From assembly GCA_016285245.1 (NCBI GenBank), contig JAEEQH010000009.1, forward strand, positions 20,661 to 84,660: a stretch of 64,000 nt of DNA. Reading direction: 5' to 3'. The translations under genes and the position numbers were made by a program. The stretch comes from Prevotella sp. GTDB lineage: Bacteria; Bacteroidota; Bacteroidia; Bacteroidales; Bacteroidaceae. Each line of letters begins with the position of its first letter. Position 1 is the first letter of the stretch. The notes under the pieces were generated by a model, which was not told the DNA's origin, did not search any database, and was given only the letters and a program-made list of their open reading frames with translations. Below, piece after piece: positions 7,950 to 16,925 of the stretch.

Positions 7950-10900
7950 GCTGGTCTTGACAGTACCGTCGCCCATCACCTTTCTCACGATGACGATACC
8001 CTTGTTGGCCTTCTTGATCTGACGGCCGTTCAGGTCGAAGAACTGCTGCGAGCGTACCTTAGCGTTGCTTGCAGTCTCAATACCCTGGGCGATGGACTCG
8101 TAGGCAGCCACGTAGTTGAAGCCAGAAGCAGGACCAGTCAGATAGAGCTTAGCCTGGTCGAACATATGCTGGGAAACCGTAACACCCTCGGGGTTGTCGT
8201 TAGCAGCATTGAATTTCTCGAACTGCACGCCGATAGTGAGCTTGCCGTCCTTCACCTCAATGCCTTCCATCTTCAAGGGCACACCCTCAACGCGGCTCGT
8301 TGTACTCTCGAAGGGCACATAAGCCGTTGTGTGGATCTCCTTGTCGAACTCCTCATCCTCACCGACCTCAAGTGCGTCAGAGGTCTTGCAGAATGCGTAG
8401 CTGTCGGCAGAGTTTGCCCAGTTCTCACAATACAGCACCACGGTATAAGTACCTGCGGGCAGGTCGTTAATCACCTGCTCGAAATAGACATTACCATTCC
8501 AGTTCGAGAAAGCACAGTCCTCAGGCAGGTTCGAGATGCCACGGTCGCCACCATTCGGATTCCATGCACGGCAGTACAGTCCGACGGTGGGGTCCGTCGT
8601 CCAGCCAGGAACGTTACCATCTGCCGACTCCTTCGTGCACTCCAGGCGGTAGATGTTCGGGTTCTTGATGAACACAGACATATCATACTCCGGAGTCGTC
8701 ACAATGACTTGGCCATCATCGTCAGTCTCCTCAGTAGACTCGAACATAGCGGCAGCGGTAGCCTCGTCCTTCAAGGCCTCGTAGACCTTCATCTTCACAT
8801 TGTTCTTCACGACCTCAGCCAGGTTGTCATCGTCGCTCAAGGCATTGTTGGCAAGAACAACAGCCTCGTTTTCCTCATCGACACCCAGGGCCAGCAGAGC
8901 CTCGGCACCCAAGCGGAGACGCTCGACGAGCACCATGATACCGCAGTCGCCCAGCTTCGACGCACCCTCAGTGAACATATTGTTAGCAGCCGTCACGTTC
9001 TCGGTCAGCACCTTAACGGCGGTCTCGAGCTCAGCGTCGTCGGTCAGCTCCTTACCCGAATACTGGGCAACGGCAGCAGCCAGCGTGGTGTAGATCTCGT
9101 GGGCAGCAAACTTCGTTTCAGCCTTCTCGGCAACAATCTGCTCTGCGTTCTGCAGGTCAGTGTCGTACGTGTCGCAATTCGACTTATGGTTCTCCAGGGC
9201 CTTGGTCTTAGCCTGCAGGTCCTTAAGGGCAGCGCGCAGCTGGCTGGGAGCAGTATAGGTAGCGCCCTCGGCCTCGTACTTGGCGATGGCTTCCTGAAGG
9301 GCGGTATAGGCAGCACCGAGGTAGCGGCCAGTCTCGCTCTCGCAGTTCTCAATCATAGCCTGACCGGCAGCGATGGCAGCCGACAGCTCACTGCTCATGG
9401 CGGGCTCGCCGACGCTGAAGGTCAGCGTGACAGGTGCATCCTCCGTTCCTACGGGAACAGCATACTGTGTCCAGGTGTAGACACTGGTGATGGTGATAAC
9501 GTGGTCACCGGCGGCCAGGGGATCGGTGCCGGTACGTGTCAGCGTCACCTCGGCGTTACCCTCTTCATCCTGAGGCGACACCGTCAGCTTCTCCTTGCCG
9601 TCGAGCTTGGCCTCGAGCATCTTGCTTCTCACCTTCTTGTCGAAGGTCACCTTGATGGTGCTGGTATTAGCGGGAAGGTTGAACGAACCTGTCTCAGGAT
9701 CGCTGGTCAGCAGCTCAGGAGCAGCCCATGCGTTAGACTCGATGTCGAGGTCCTCGTTGAATGTAGCCTCTTCCTCGAAGTCAGGAGCAACGGTGTTGTC
9801 GTCGTCGAGGTACTTCACCTGGAACTTCTCGTCCGTGGGGTTGGTGAACTTCACCACCACCTTGTTCTTCTCAGTCAGCTCGTTTTCGAGCACCCAGTCC
9901 TCGTCAAGGAAGATCATGAAGTTACCCTTCTTGTCGGCCTCGACAGACTGAACAGGAGCAGCCTGACCGTCGACGGTCACCGTCACACAGTCGGTAGCAA
10001 ACATCAAGCGCGACTTGCCGGCAGCAGCAATCAGGTCGGGGAGGTTCGTGTACTCGGGGAAGAGCACGCGGATGGCCTCGCTGTTGTACTGGAGGTCGCA
10101 GGCTTTCGTATACAGTCCGAACTCGAAGTTGTCGAACCAGAAGGTCACCTCACGGTTAACCTTTGCCGTTCCGTTACCAGCGGTGTTCGTCACCTCCTCG
10201 TCACCGTTGTTCAGGTCCAGTGCAAAGCTCTGGAAGGCGTCATCAGCGACATCGATCGTACCGGTGAAGGTGTAGTCCTTCCACTCTGTGCCAACATAGA
10301 ACTCGGGAATACCAGAACCGGGCTTCCACTGACGGGGTGCTGCCTGTGCGGAAGACGTAATCTTAATATCATCCTGGTCGGCCTTTGCCGACAGCTTCAC
10401 CATCCACTTCGTGCCGGTAGGAATAGTCTCGTTAGCCTTCAAGTAGAGCTGTGTGTGCCACGACTCCGTAGGCTCGGGGAACGAGGTAATCTTAATACAC
10501 TTGCTACCATCCTTGCCCTCAGCAACAACCGTGAGCGGGTCTTCGGCAGATTCGTTGTTGTTAGGACCGTCGTAAGAGAGGGGGAAGCTGGAGTAGTCGT
10601 CGCCCTCCAGGTCGCCGTTGACAATCCACGACTCAAGGAGCTTGATATTGTCCGACTTCAGGGGAGAGTTGTCGGCCAGTGTGCAGAACGTCCAGACAGC
10701 AGCATCCTCCTCAGAATGGTTGGCAGCGCCGGCATCATTCAAGTAGAGTTCTGTGCTGACATTCTTAATTTTGAAGCCGCCCTCGACCTCTTCGATGTCC
10801 CAGAGAGCGCAATAGCTACCGTCCTGACCGTACTCGTACTGTTCACCGGTTTCGCTGTTCGAACCATTGAGACCCAGGATGAAACAACACCAACCACCTC

Positions 10901-11234
10901 CGGGCTGAGCGTTCAGGTAGCCCTGAGCACCACCCCAGGGTACATAATCGCCACCGTTCTTGCTCTGAAGGTGGAACAGCAGATGGCCTTCGGCCTCTTC
11001 GACCTTCCAGAGCCAACCCTGGCTATTTTCACCGCAAGCATCCTCGACAAGACCGTAGCCCAGGTTCTGGGCGCCAGATCCGTAAAGGAGCTTTGTAGTG
11101 GCCTTGTTATAGATAGCCACGATGTCGCCGTCTGTAAGCACACTATATTCCACTTCTGGAACATAGTTAACCTGGGCGACTGATGTGCCACAGTAACCTA
11201 TGGCCATCAAACAAAGGAGTAAAAATTTCCTCAT
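7935..11234 (-). CDS. Large secreted multidomain carbohydrate-binding-like protein, paralogue B
   Basis: A 1099-residue exported protein. The start is the ATG at 11234 (MRKFLLLCLMAIGYCGTSVAQ); in-frame codons further upstream overlap the promoter and are rejected. After the signal peptide comes a possible beta-trefoil lectin-like domain (about 25-190, AIYNKATTKLLYGS...), one carbohydrate-binding-like module (about 200-380, NGDLEGDDYSSF...WHTQLYLKANETIPTGTKW), two Ig-like segments, a long helical region, a galactose-binding-like domain and the same type of tail as paralogue A (FFDLNGRQIKK...SKVVK). From the Ig-like region to the end it aligns with paralogue A throughout; the N-terminal thirds differ. 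No enzyme motif was found. A glycan-binding surface role is inferred. Confidence 0.75.
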   Translation of the reverse strand: MRKFLLLCLMAIGYCGTSVAQVNYVPEVEYSVLTDGDIVAIYNKATTKLLYGSGAQNLGYGLVEDACGENSQGWLWKVEEAEGHLLFHLQSKNGGDYVPWGGAQGYLNAQPGGGWCCFILGLNGSNSETGEQYEYGQDGSYCALWDIEEVEGGFKIKNVSTELYLNDAGAANHSEEDAAVWTFCTLADNSPLKSDNIKLLESWIVNGDLEGDDYSSFPLSYDGPNNNESAEDPLTVVAEGKDGSKCIKITSFPEPTESWHTQLYLKANETIPTGTKWMVKLSAKADQDDIKITSSAQAAPRQWKPGSGIPEFYVGTEWKDYTFTGTIDVADDAFQSFALDLNNGDEEVTNTAGNGTAKVNREVTFWFDNFEFGLYTKACDLQYNSEAIRVLFPEYTNLPDLIAAAGKSRLMFATDCVTVTVDGQAAPVQSVEADKKGNFMIFLDEDWVLENELTEKNKVVVKFTNPTDEKFQVKYLDDDNTVAPDFEEEATFNEDLDIESNAWAAPELLTSDPETGSFNLPANTSTIKVTFDKKVRSKMLEAKLDGKEKLTVSPQDEEGNAEVTLTRTGTDPLAAGDHVITITSVYTWTQYAVPVGTEDAPVTLTFSVGEPAMSSELSAAIAAGQAMIENCESETGRYLGAAYTALQEAIAKYEAEGATYTAPSQLRAALKDLQAKTKALENHKSNCDTYDTDLQNAEQIVAEKAETKFAAHEIYTTLAAAVAQYSGKELTDDAELETAVKVLTENVTAANNMFTEGASKLGDCGIMVLVERLRLGAEALLALGVDEENEAVVLANNALSDDDNLAEVVKNNVKMKVYEALKDEATAAAMFESTEETDDDGQVIVTTPEYDMSVFIKNPNIYRLECTKESADGNVPGWTTDPTVGLYCRAWNPNGGDRGISNLPEDCAFSNWNGNVYFEQVINDLPAGTYTVVLYCENWANSADSYAFCKTSDALEVGEDEEFDKEIHTTAYVPFESTTSRVEGVPLKMEGIEVKDGKLTIGVQFEKFNAANDNPEGVTVSQHMFDQAKLYLTGPASGFNYVAAYESIAQGIETASNAKVRSQQFFDLNGRQIKKANKGIVIVRKVMGDGTVKTSKVVK

Positions 11235-11244
11235 TTTTGTTGTT

Positions 11245-11356
11245 GTGTTTAAGTTAATAAATAAAGATGTCAATCCTATATTACTATTTATAGAGTGATT
11301 TAGCGGCGCAAAGGTACGGCAGTCCTGCGAGAACGGCTTTCGTATTTGTCTCAAAC
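11245..11356 (-). promoter_or_regulatory. Promoter and conserved leader of paralogue B
   Basis: Minus-strand -7 box TACCTTTG at 11316-11309; TGAGACAAAT at 11353-11344, exactly 27 nt upstream; AAAG(C/T)C follows the box. The leader contains TATTAACTTAAA near 11259-11248. Confidence 0.65.
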
Positions 11357-11429
11357 TGTTTCGTTTTACCATTTATGTCTCACAGCCTACCACTCTTAAA
11401 CGCATAATCAACTTAATTGACGCAAAAAA

Positions 11430-11503
11430 GTGGCGTCTATCCAACGATAGACGCCACCTTATTATATATAAAGAAGGCGGAAACGCTATGCGCTTCCGCC
11501 TTC
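11430..11503 (-). terminator. Double hairpin terminator after the third binding protein
   Basis: Two strong hairpins lie downstream of the gene ending at 11523: 11473-11503 (GAAGGCGGAA... stem) and 11430-11457 (GTGGCGTCTAT stem). The latter is followed on the minus strand by TTTTTTG, a good intrinsic terminator. Confidence 0.8.
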
Positions 11504-11522
11504 TTTCATATACTCATTTCAC

Positions 11523-14015
11523 TTACTTAATCGCAACCTTTTTGCCGTTCTTGATGTACAGGCCCTTAGCAGGCTGTGCAACGCGGCGGCCCTGGAGGTC
11601 GTAGTACTCGTCCTTACCGGCAACGGTCTCAACACCCTTGATGACGGTCACAGGATCCTCCACCAGGAACTGGATGTTGTCGAATACGAACTTCACGTCC
11701 TGACGAGTCTTCGAGAGATTGAAGGCGATGGTCTGGAAGTTCTTCAGGTAGGTATTTTCGTTGTTCATCTTACCATCACACTGGCTGGGAACAGTACCCT
11801 CGAAGGTGTAGTGCTGCCAATCGCTCTTGAAGCTCGGAGAGCCAATGCAAGTATGGTGGATGTAGTTACCCGGCTGCTCGTGGCACTGGCTGTCGCCCGA
11901 TGCGTTGATGTCAGAACGGTAGTCGAACTCAACGCGGAACTTCTTACCAGCGGGGAGAATCTCCGTAGCGCGGATGAAGAACTGGTCTTCCCAGTCGGTA
12001 GCGGCCTTAGAACCACCAGTCCGCAGCACGATAGCCTTGTGCTCGTCAATGCCCTCGTAGTCAACAGTGACAGACTTGTAAGGATCGCTGCTGTTGTCCT
12101 TCGAGAAGAAGCAGCTCAGGTCGTCGCCCTCGAGCGTACCATTCTTAATAACGCTTCTCCAGCCGGCGGGAACCTCGAGTTCAGCAACGGGAGCGCGGTC
12201 AACCAGCTCGTTGACAGCCATACGGATCTCCGTAGCGGCAGCCTTCAGGCTAGCAACGGTCACGTCCGGCATCTTGGTCGTGGTCTCTTCCACTTCCTTC
12301 TCTTCAGTCTTTGACAGCCAAGCCTCGCTCACAGTCACCTGTCCGTAGGTCTCGGTGCTCTCACGCTCCAGACCATAGATGGTCAGATCCTGCAGCTTCG
12401 TGCGGTCGCACTTCCACTCTGCAGCAGCGAGGTCGATGTCGATGTTGCCACTCTCGTCGGCAGCAACAGCAAACTCAGTCGTCGGGCCCGAGGGAGGATT
12501 CGAACCGTCGTTCTCCTTGAACACGATGTTCAGCTTGTTCTCCTTAGAGTTAACGAAGTTTGTAGCCTTCAAGTGCAGCTTTGTCCACTCAGAGACGTCA
12601 CCACTGATGTCCTGGGCAGCCATGAATGTCCATTCGGCGTTCCAGCCGCCCTGACCCCACTGGAAGGTCTTGTCGGCCTCAGTCCACTTAGCAGCGCAGT
12701 AATCTTCGGTCTTGAATGTCAGTTCCTTCTTGGTTTCCACTTCTTTCTTCACCTTCTCAGTCACGGTGATAGGCTTAGCCGTCAGCTGAGCCAAAGCGGC
12801 GTTGATAACCTCGTCAAGTGCAGCAAGCGAAGCCTTCGTCTTGTTGGCGCGAACCTCGTCTGACTGAGCACGCGTGATGGCACTCAGCAGAGCCACCTTA
12901 GCAGCAACGATAGCGGGATCGGTATCGTTGATCTCGATGTCACCAGTACCCACAGCCGTCTCAGGACGGTAGTCGGGATCAAGCGAATAATCAAAGTCGT
13001 CCTTATCAACGACCAGCTTGATATTCTTGAAGTAATAGGTTACTTCAGAACTCTTCGTCAGGTTAAATGCGATAGACTTGAAGTCGTTCTTATAGCTGGA
13101 GCCCTGTCTTTCAGAGCCATTATATTCACTTGGAACATCAATTGTCAGCACATACGGTTTCCACTCAGTAGTAAAATCAATAGTAGCATTTACACCACCA
13201 AGATAATTGCCGGGTTCCTCATGGTACTGTATTGAACCATTACCAAGCGACTGATTAGAACTTGCCTTGTAGTCGAACGTAAGCTTTATCGAGGCACCTG
13301 CAGGAAGAGCCTGCTTTGAGCGCACCCAGAACTGAGTGTCCCAGTCGAATGAGGCCTTCGCGGGACTCACAATAACGATTTCTTCATCCGTAATTTCAGA
13401 AGGATTGGAAGCAGGATACACCTTTGCGAATGATTCACCAACATTGATACGATCATACCACTCATATTCAATTTGCGCTTGAGGCAGACTGCCCATCCAT
13501 CCATGATTGGTGCCAGAGACGGAGTAGTCATGCAATTTCACAAGCGTCTTCTGTTCGCCATCGACCTGATAGACTTCAACCTTCTTGACTTTGAGTACGC
13601 CTTTAATATTGCCACACTGTAACATAACACCACCGTCACCGTTTCCGGGGCTGATGCTATTCCAAGTAAGCGACAACGTCTTGTCTCCACCTGCAGAAAT
13701 CGTACCATGCTTGGCTTGTCTGCCACCCCATCCGGCGAAGACCTCCATCTCCACGTCACCCTCAGTCGGGTCACCTGCATCGGCTGTCCAGTTATAGGTC
13801 ATGTCTATTTCGTAATTGTTGCCTTCAACGTAGTTGATGCCAGTAGCAATAAGCAATTGAACGAAATACTGTGTCGTTGATTGAGGATTGTTAATCACAA
13901 GGCAACCATCTGTAACATTAACAGTAGTGGCCTCAGCCAACACTTTCTTTGCACTCGCAACGCCCGCAACGCATAGCATGACGAGCACGAGTAATGATTT
14001 TGTAAAAATTCTCAT
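11523..14015 (-). CDS. Secreted multidomain carbohydrate-binding-like protein
   Basis: An 830-residue exported protein. A signal peptide (1-22) is followed by a small beta-rich domain (about 25-150), a carbohydrate-binding-like module (about 165-345, WDTQFWVRSKQALPAGASIKLTFDYKA), a short helical stretch, a different beta-sandwich (about 435-585) that appears inserted into the helical region between two Lys/Glu-rich strands, and a second module of the first type (about 630-800, NGTLEGDDLSCFF...WEDQFFIRATEILPAGKKF). The end, YDLQGRRVAQPAKGLYIKNGKKVAIK-like, resembles a type IX secretion tail. Its promoter, leader and double terminator make it a single-gene unit sharing promoter architecture with paralogues A and B. 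A xylan- or glycan-binding surface protein is inferred. Confidence 0.75.
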   Translation of the reverse strand: MRIFTKSLLVLVMLCVAGVASAKKVLAEATTVNVTDGCLVINNPQSTTQYFVQLLIATGINYVEGNNYEIDMTYNWTADAGDPTEGDVEMEVFAGWGGRQAKHGTISAGGDKTLSLTWNSISPGNGDGGVMLQCGNIKGVLKVKKVEVYQVDGEQKTLVKLHDYSVSGTNHGWMGSLPQAQIEYEWYDRINVGESFAKVYPASNPSEITDEEIVIVSPAKASFDWDTQFWVRSKQALPAGASIKLTFDYKASSNQSLGNGSIQYHEEPGNYLGGVNATIDFTTEWKPYVLTIDVPSEYNGSERQGSSYKNDFKSIAFNLTKSSEVTYYFKNIKLVVDKDDFDYSLDPDYRPETAVGTGDIEINDTDPAIVAAKVALLSAITRAQSDEVRANKTKASLAALDEVINAALAQLTAKPITVTEKVKKEVETKKELTFKTEDYCAAKWTEADKTFQWGQGGWNAEWTFMAAQDISGDVSEWTKLHLKATNFVNSKENKLNIVFKENDGSNPPSGPTTEFAVAADESGNIDIDLAAAEWKCDRTKLQDLTIYGLERESTETYGQVTVSEAWLSKTEEKEVEETTTKMPDVTVASLKAAATEIRMAVNELVDRAPVAELEVPAGWRSVIKNGTLEGDDLSCFFSKDNSSDPYKSVTVDYEGIDEHKAIVLRTGGSKAATDWEDQFFIRATEILPAGKKFRVEFDYRSDINASGDSQCHEQPGNYIHHTCIGSPSFKSDWQHYTFEGTVPSQCDGKMNNENTYLKNFQTIAFNLSKTRQDVKFVFDNIQFLVEDPVTVIKGVETVAGKDEYYDLQGRRVAQPAKGLYIKNGKKVAIK

Positions 14016-14027
14016 AATTACAGTGTT

Positions 14028-14134
14028 TAAGTTAATAATAAATTTAATAAATTGTTTATTTGATTTTTGGTTTATTCACATTTTAGGCACAAAGGTACGA
14101 TACGCGCGGGAATAAGACTTTTTAATTTGTCTCA
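14028..14134 (-). promoter_or_regulatory. Promoter and conserved leader of the third binding protein
   Basis: Minus-strand -7 box TACCTTTG at 14097-14090; TGAGACAAAT at 14134-14125, again 27 nt upstream, followed by AAAAAGTC. The leader has TATTAACTTAAA near 14039-14028. Confidence 0.65.
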
Positions 14135-14274
14135 CTTGTTTTTCTTTTTTGCACGCATCCACGTTTTTCCCATCTTTTCTACCGATTATCCAACCCTAAA
14201 CGGGCTAAAATCACGGTTTGCAGCAGGAAAATGCGGCGGCAGGGAGTCGTGGGAGTAAATAAACTGAATGCTGA

Positions 14275-15855
14275 TTATTCCGAGACCAGCCAGTCATCTA
14301 CCGTACGCGTATTGACGTCAAAGGTTACGCCTACTTTGACCACCTTCCTACCTTCAGACTCATAAGGTATGGCATAGCCTCGCTGCTGGATCTGTGAGAG
14401 TGCATCGCTTGGGGTACCGCTGGTCTTCAGTTCGAAGACATAGACAGTGTCCTCCATCCAAACGACCATGTCCATGCGACCACCGGCACACTTTACCTGT
14501 GTGCGAACATAGACATTGAGCATAGAGAAGATGAGGTAGAGAGTATACTCATAAAAGCCCTCTGCAGTCGCCGCATCCTGTAGTTTCTTCTTGAAGCCCT
14601 CTACATAGGGCAGACCGGCGAGGTAGCTCTGCATCTCACGCATGGCCAAGTCGATGTCGCCAGCCTTCAGGGCTCGCCAGAACTTCAGGGCGAAGCCGGT
14701 CTGGACATCAAAGGAACGCAGGCCGACATAGACTGGCAAGAGTCCCTCGGTATAGCCTATACGCACTTCCTGATTAGGGATTCCCAACGTGTAGGTCTCG
14801 CTTTCGTGTTCATAGTCCTTGATGGTGAGGTAGCCCGTCTGGTAGAGCAACGGAAGTGCATCCTGCATATTCTCCGTAGGTTGGTCGAATGCTGTTGCTG
14901 GTACTTCCAAATGTTCCATCGACAAGATGTCGGTTCCGAAACGCTTCATCTGGCGGATCAGATAAGCCGGTGTCCCGCTGTCAAACCAGTAGTTAGTGAT
15001 TTTCTGGTGTTGGAAGGCTTTCATCAGGCTGAAAGGATTATACACCTCCTCGGAATCTTCGGTGAAGTGATAGCCGTCATAGCGTGCCTTCAGCTTCTGG
15101 TGCATTTCCGTACACGTCACACCGTAAACGTCCGCCAACTCGCTGATGCTGTCATTCAACGTATGAGCCATCTCGCGCTCGGTGATGCCACAAATGCTAG
15201 CGAACTTCGGGTCTAGCGCTACATTCGTCAGGTTGTTAAGTGTAGAGAAGATGCTGAGTTGCGAGAATTTCGTAATGCCCGTGATGAAACAGAACTTGAT
15301 GTAGGGATCGAGCATCTTCAGACGCTGGTAGAACTCCTGCATGATTTCACGCATCCGCTTTAGAGTGACGTCTTCGTGGAGGACATCGAGCAATGGTGCA
15401 TCGTACTCGTCAATGAGTACTACAGCCTGCCGGCCGCTCTTCTCACAGGCTCGCTGAACGACGCCTGCCAGCCGCATACCCGGCGACACCTCCGCATCAT
15501 CCCTGCCATAGAGGGTCTCATAAGGTTTCAATATCCTGTTCAGTTCTGTCACCACAAGTTCAGGCGACAGGTGTTTAGCACCGCTGAGATCGAGGCGTAT
15601 GACAGGATAGCGTTCCCACGACTGTTCCTTCTGCATGATTTTCAGTCCCTCGAAGAGCTCCCGGTCGCCGTTAAAGTAGGCGTCGAGGGTCGATGTCAGC
15701 AGCGACTTGCCAAAACGTCGCGGACGGCTCAGGAAGATGTATTTTGCATAATGGGCTAGCTCCCAGACAAGATCTGTCTTGTCTACATAGACATATCCGC
15801 CCCGGATAATCTCCGAGAAAGTCTGAATGCCAATAGGATATTTCAGTTCTGTCAT
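14275..15855 (-). CDS. AAA-ATPase-like protein with C-terminal PD-(D/E)XK nuclease-like domain
   Basis: A 526-residue cytoplasmic protein of the family with an AAA-ATPase-like domain (pfam09820 type) and a C-terminal PD-(D/E)XK domain (pfam08011 type), abundant in Bacteroidota and of unknown role. The start at 15855 (MTELKYPIGIQTF) is preferred over an upstream ATG because the promoter -7 box overlaps the latter. An ATPase motif is seen as RPRRFGKSLL near residues 45-55 and an acidic Walker-B-like run in VVLIDEYDAPLL. The C-terminal part carries MDMVVWMEDTVYVFELK, a typical D...ExK nuclease core. It stands alone beside a repeat-rich gap. A link to DNA repair or mobile DNA would be speculation. 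Confidence 0.85.
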   Translation of the reverse strand: MTELKYPIGIQTFSEIIRGGYVYVDKTDLVWELAHYAKYIFLSRPRRFGKSLLTSTLDAYFNGDRELFEGLKIMQKEQSWERYPVIRLDLSGAKHLSPELVVTELNRILKPYETLYGRDDAEVSPGMRLAGVVQRACEKSGRQAVVLIDEYDAPLLDVLHEDVTLKRMREIMQEFYQRLKMLDPYIKFCFITGITKFSQLSIFSTLNNLTNVALDPKFASICGITEREMAHTLNDSISELADVYGVTCTEMHQKLKARYDGYHFTEDSEEVYNPFSLMKAFQHQKITNYWFDSGTPAYLIRQMKRFGTDILSMEHLEVPATAFDQPTENMQDALPLLYQTGYLTIKDYEHESETYTLGIPNQEVRIGYTEGLLPVYVGLRSFDVQTGFALKFWRALKAGDIDLAMREMQSYLAGLPYVEGFKKKLQDAATAEGFYEYTLYLIFSMLNVYVRTQVKCAGGRMDMVVWMEDTVYVFELKTSGTPSDALSQIQQRGYAIPYESEGRKVVKVGVTFDVNTRTVDDWLVSE

Positions 15856-15882
15856 ATTACCAGAATCTTGTCTTTCCGCTGG

Positions 15883-15914
15883 CAAAGATAGGGAGTATTT
15901 TCGAGATTCCCAAA
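15883..15914 (-). promoter_or_regulatory. Promoter of the AAA/PD-(D/E)XK gene
   Basis: Minus-strand -7 TATCTTTG at 15890-15883 and -33 TTTG at 15914-15911, spacing 20 nt. Confidence 0.7.
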
Positions 15915-15937
15915 TTTTCCGTCGGATTTTTGTCTCT

Positions 15938-16172
15938 CACAGAGGCACAGAGGCACACAGAGGAGACTTTTCTCACGCTGAGGGGATATATATTTTCACG
16001 CAGAGACGCAGAGGACACAGAGTGTTGCACAGAGGGATATGTATATTGCGGCGGCATGGAGTTTGGGGAGTAAAAAACCTGAGAGCTTTCTCTCTGTGAG
16101 ACTCCGTGTCTCTGTGTGAGGGAATAAATGCTACTCTGCGCACAATTCAGCGTCCTCTGCGCCTCTGCGTGA
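15938..16172. repeat. CAGAG/CTCTG interspersed inverted repeat
   Basis: Arms 15996-16015 and 16153-16172 (TCACGCAGAG..CGCAGAGGA) pair over 20 bp with one mismatch. Further CACAGAGG units (15938-15962) face CTCTGTG units (16089-16120). Its unit is about eight bases, unlike the seven-base arrays. Confidence 0.75.
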
Positions 16173-16247
16173 GAACAGTCAGGTGCGGGATAAATGAGAG
16201 ATCCTACACCTAACCCGTGACTTTGGGGGCCTTTAGCGGCTTACAAC

Positions 16248-16471
16248 GTATGCGCGTGTACGCGCGCATGTATATTATATAGGGAAAGCGGAAATTATCC
16301 CGCTTATCCCGCTTATCTTACACCTAAATCAATACTTCGCTCGACCTCTGGTCGCTTTGCTTGCAAAGAATGCTCAATGCATAATGCTTAATGAAATGCC
16401 CGTAGGTGTGGGATAAGCGGGATAAGCGGGTTATTTTCTTGTTTCAGTAGTATATATACATACGCGCGCGT
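16248..16471. repeat. Composite repeat: RY palindrome, GATAAGCGGG arms, TATATA-CGCGCG
   Basis: ATGCGCGTGTACGCGCGCAT-like palindrome at about 16250-16269; inverted arms 16299-16325 and 16404-16430 (27 bp, two mismatches) made of CCCGCTTAT units; then TATATACATACGCGCGCG at about 16450-16469. The same three modules occur in the same order at 44204-44367. Confidence 0.8.
16335..16396. repeat. CTTTGCTTGCAAAG hairpin plus seven-base array in the loop
   Basis: 16335-16370 is a member of a four-copy family (others 16611-16643 inverted, 43991-44021, 58533-58565). It is followed by units AATGCTC, AATGCAT, AATGCTT at 16369-16389. Both sit within the loop of the GATAAGCGGG arms, suggesting nested insertion. 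Confidence 0.7.
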
Positions 16472-16610
16472 GAGGCTCCAGGAAACAAATGGCTCATTCT
16501 GGAAACGAAGTATTTGTTTTTCTAGAAACGAATTATCCTAATTGATCTTAATTTTGACCACGAATTTAACTAATTATAATTTATGCGGTAGAGAATTAAA
16601 ATTAGAATAA

Positions 16611-16643
16611 TTCTTTGCAAGCAAAGCGGCATAGCCGAGCGCG
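16611..16643. repeat. CTTTGCAAGCAAAG hairpin element, inverted copy
   Basis: Reverse-oriented member of the family at 16335-16370, 43991-44021 and 58533-58565: TTCTTTGCAAGCAAAGCGGC then TAGCCGAGCGCG. Confidence 0.75.
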
Positions 16644-16827
16644 TGGATAAAATTCGTTTTAATTATTCAAATTCGTTTCTTAAGAAAAGAGGGGTATAAA
16701 TATTCATTTTGAAATTGTAATTAGAATAATTTGTGGACAAAATTAGAATAAATTAGTCAAATTCGTTTCTAAAAGAAAAATTCGCTTCTTAAAAATACCA
16801 ATATTTCTGTATTCGTTTCCCTGTTTC

Positions 16828-16925
16828 CAGAAAAGGTGACCTTTAGCCGCGAAAAGGTGACCTTTAGCGGCAAAAGGGTGGTCTTTAGAAACGAAAAGGT
16901 GGTCTTTAGCGCGCTAAAGACCACC
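16828..16925. repeat. 21-bp-period array with GGTGACC/GGTGGTC cores
   Basis: Four to five units of about 21 bp, each with AAAAGGTGACCTTTAG or AAAGGTGGTCTTTAG, ending in an inverted half unit (CTAAAGACCACCTT). The same units recur at 43685-43910. In the minus strand this gives an open frame with a seven-residue period, judged not to be a gene. Confidence 0.8.

Noticed and set aside
8166..11183. Very long plus-strand open frame antisense to paralogue B, and similar long antisense frames over the other large genes
   Set aside because: They mirror the codon pattern of strongly biased real genes, have no start context or promoter and no recognisable domains.
11235..11372. Longer N-terminus of paralogue B
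   Set aside because: It would start upstream of the -7 box; the ATG at 11234 gives a proper signal peptide.
16828..16925. Possible CRISPR array
   Set aside because: The units are tandem with no unique spacers and no cas genes are nearby.
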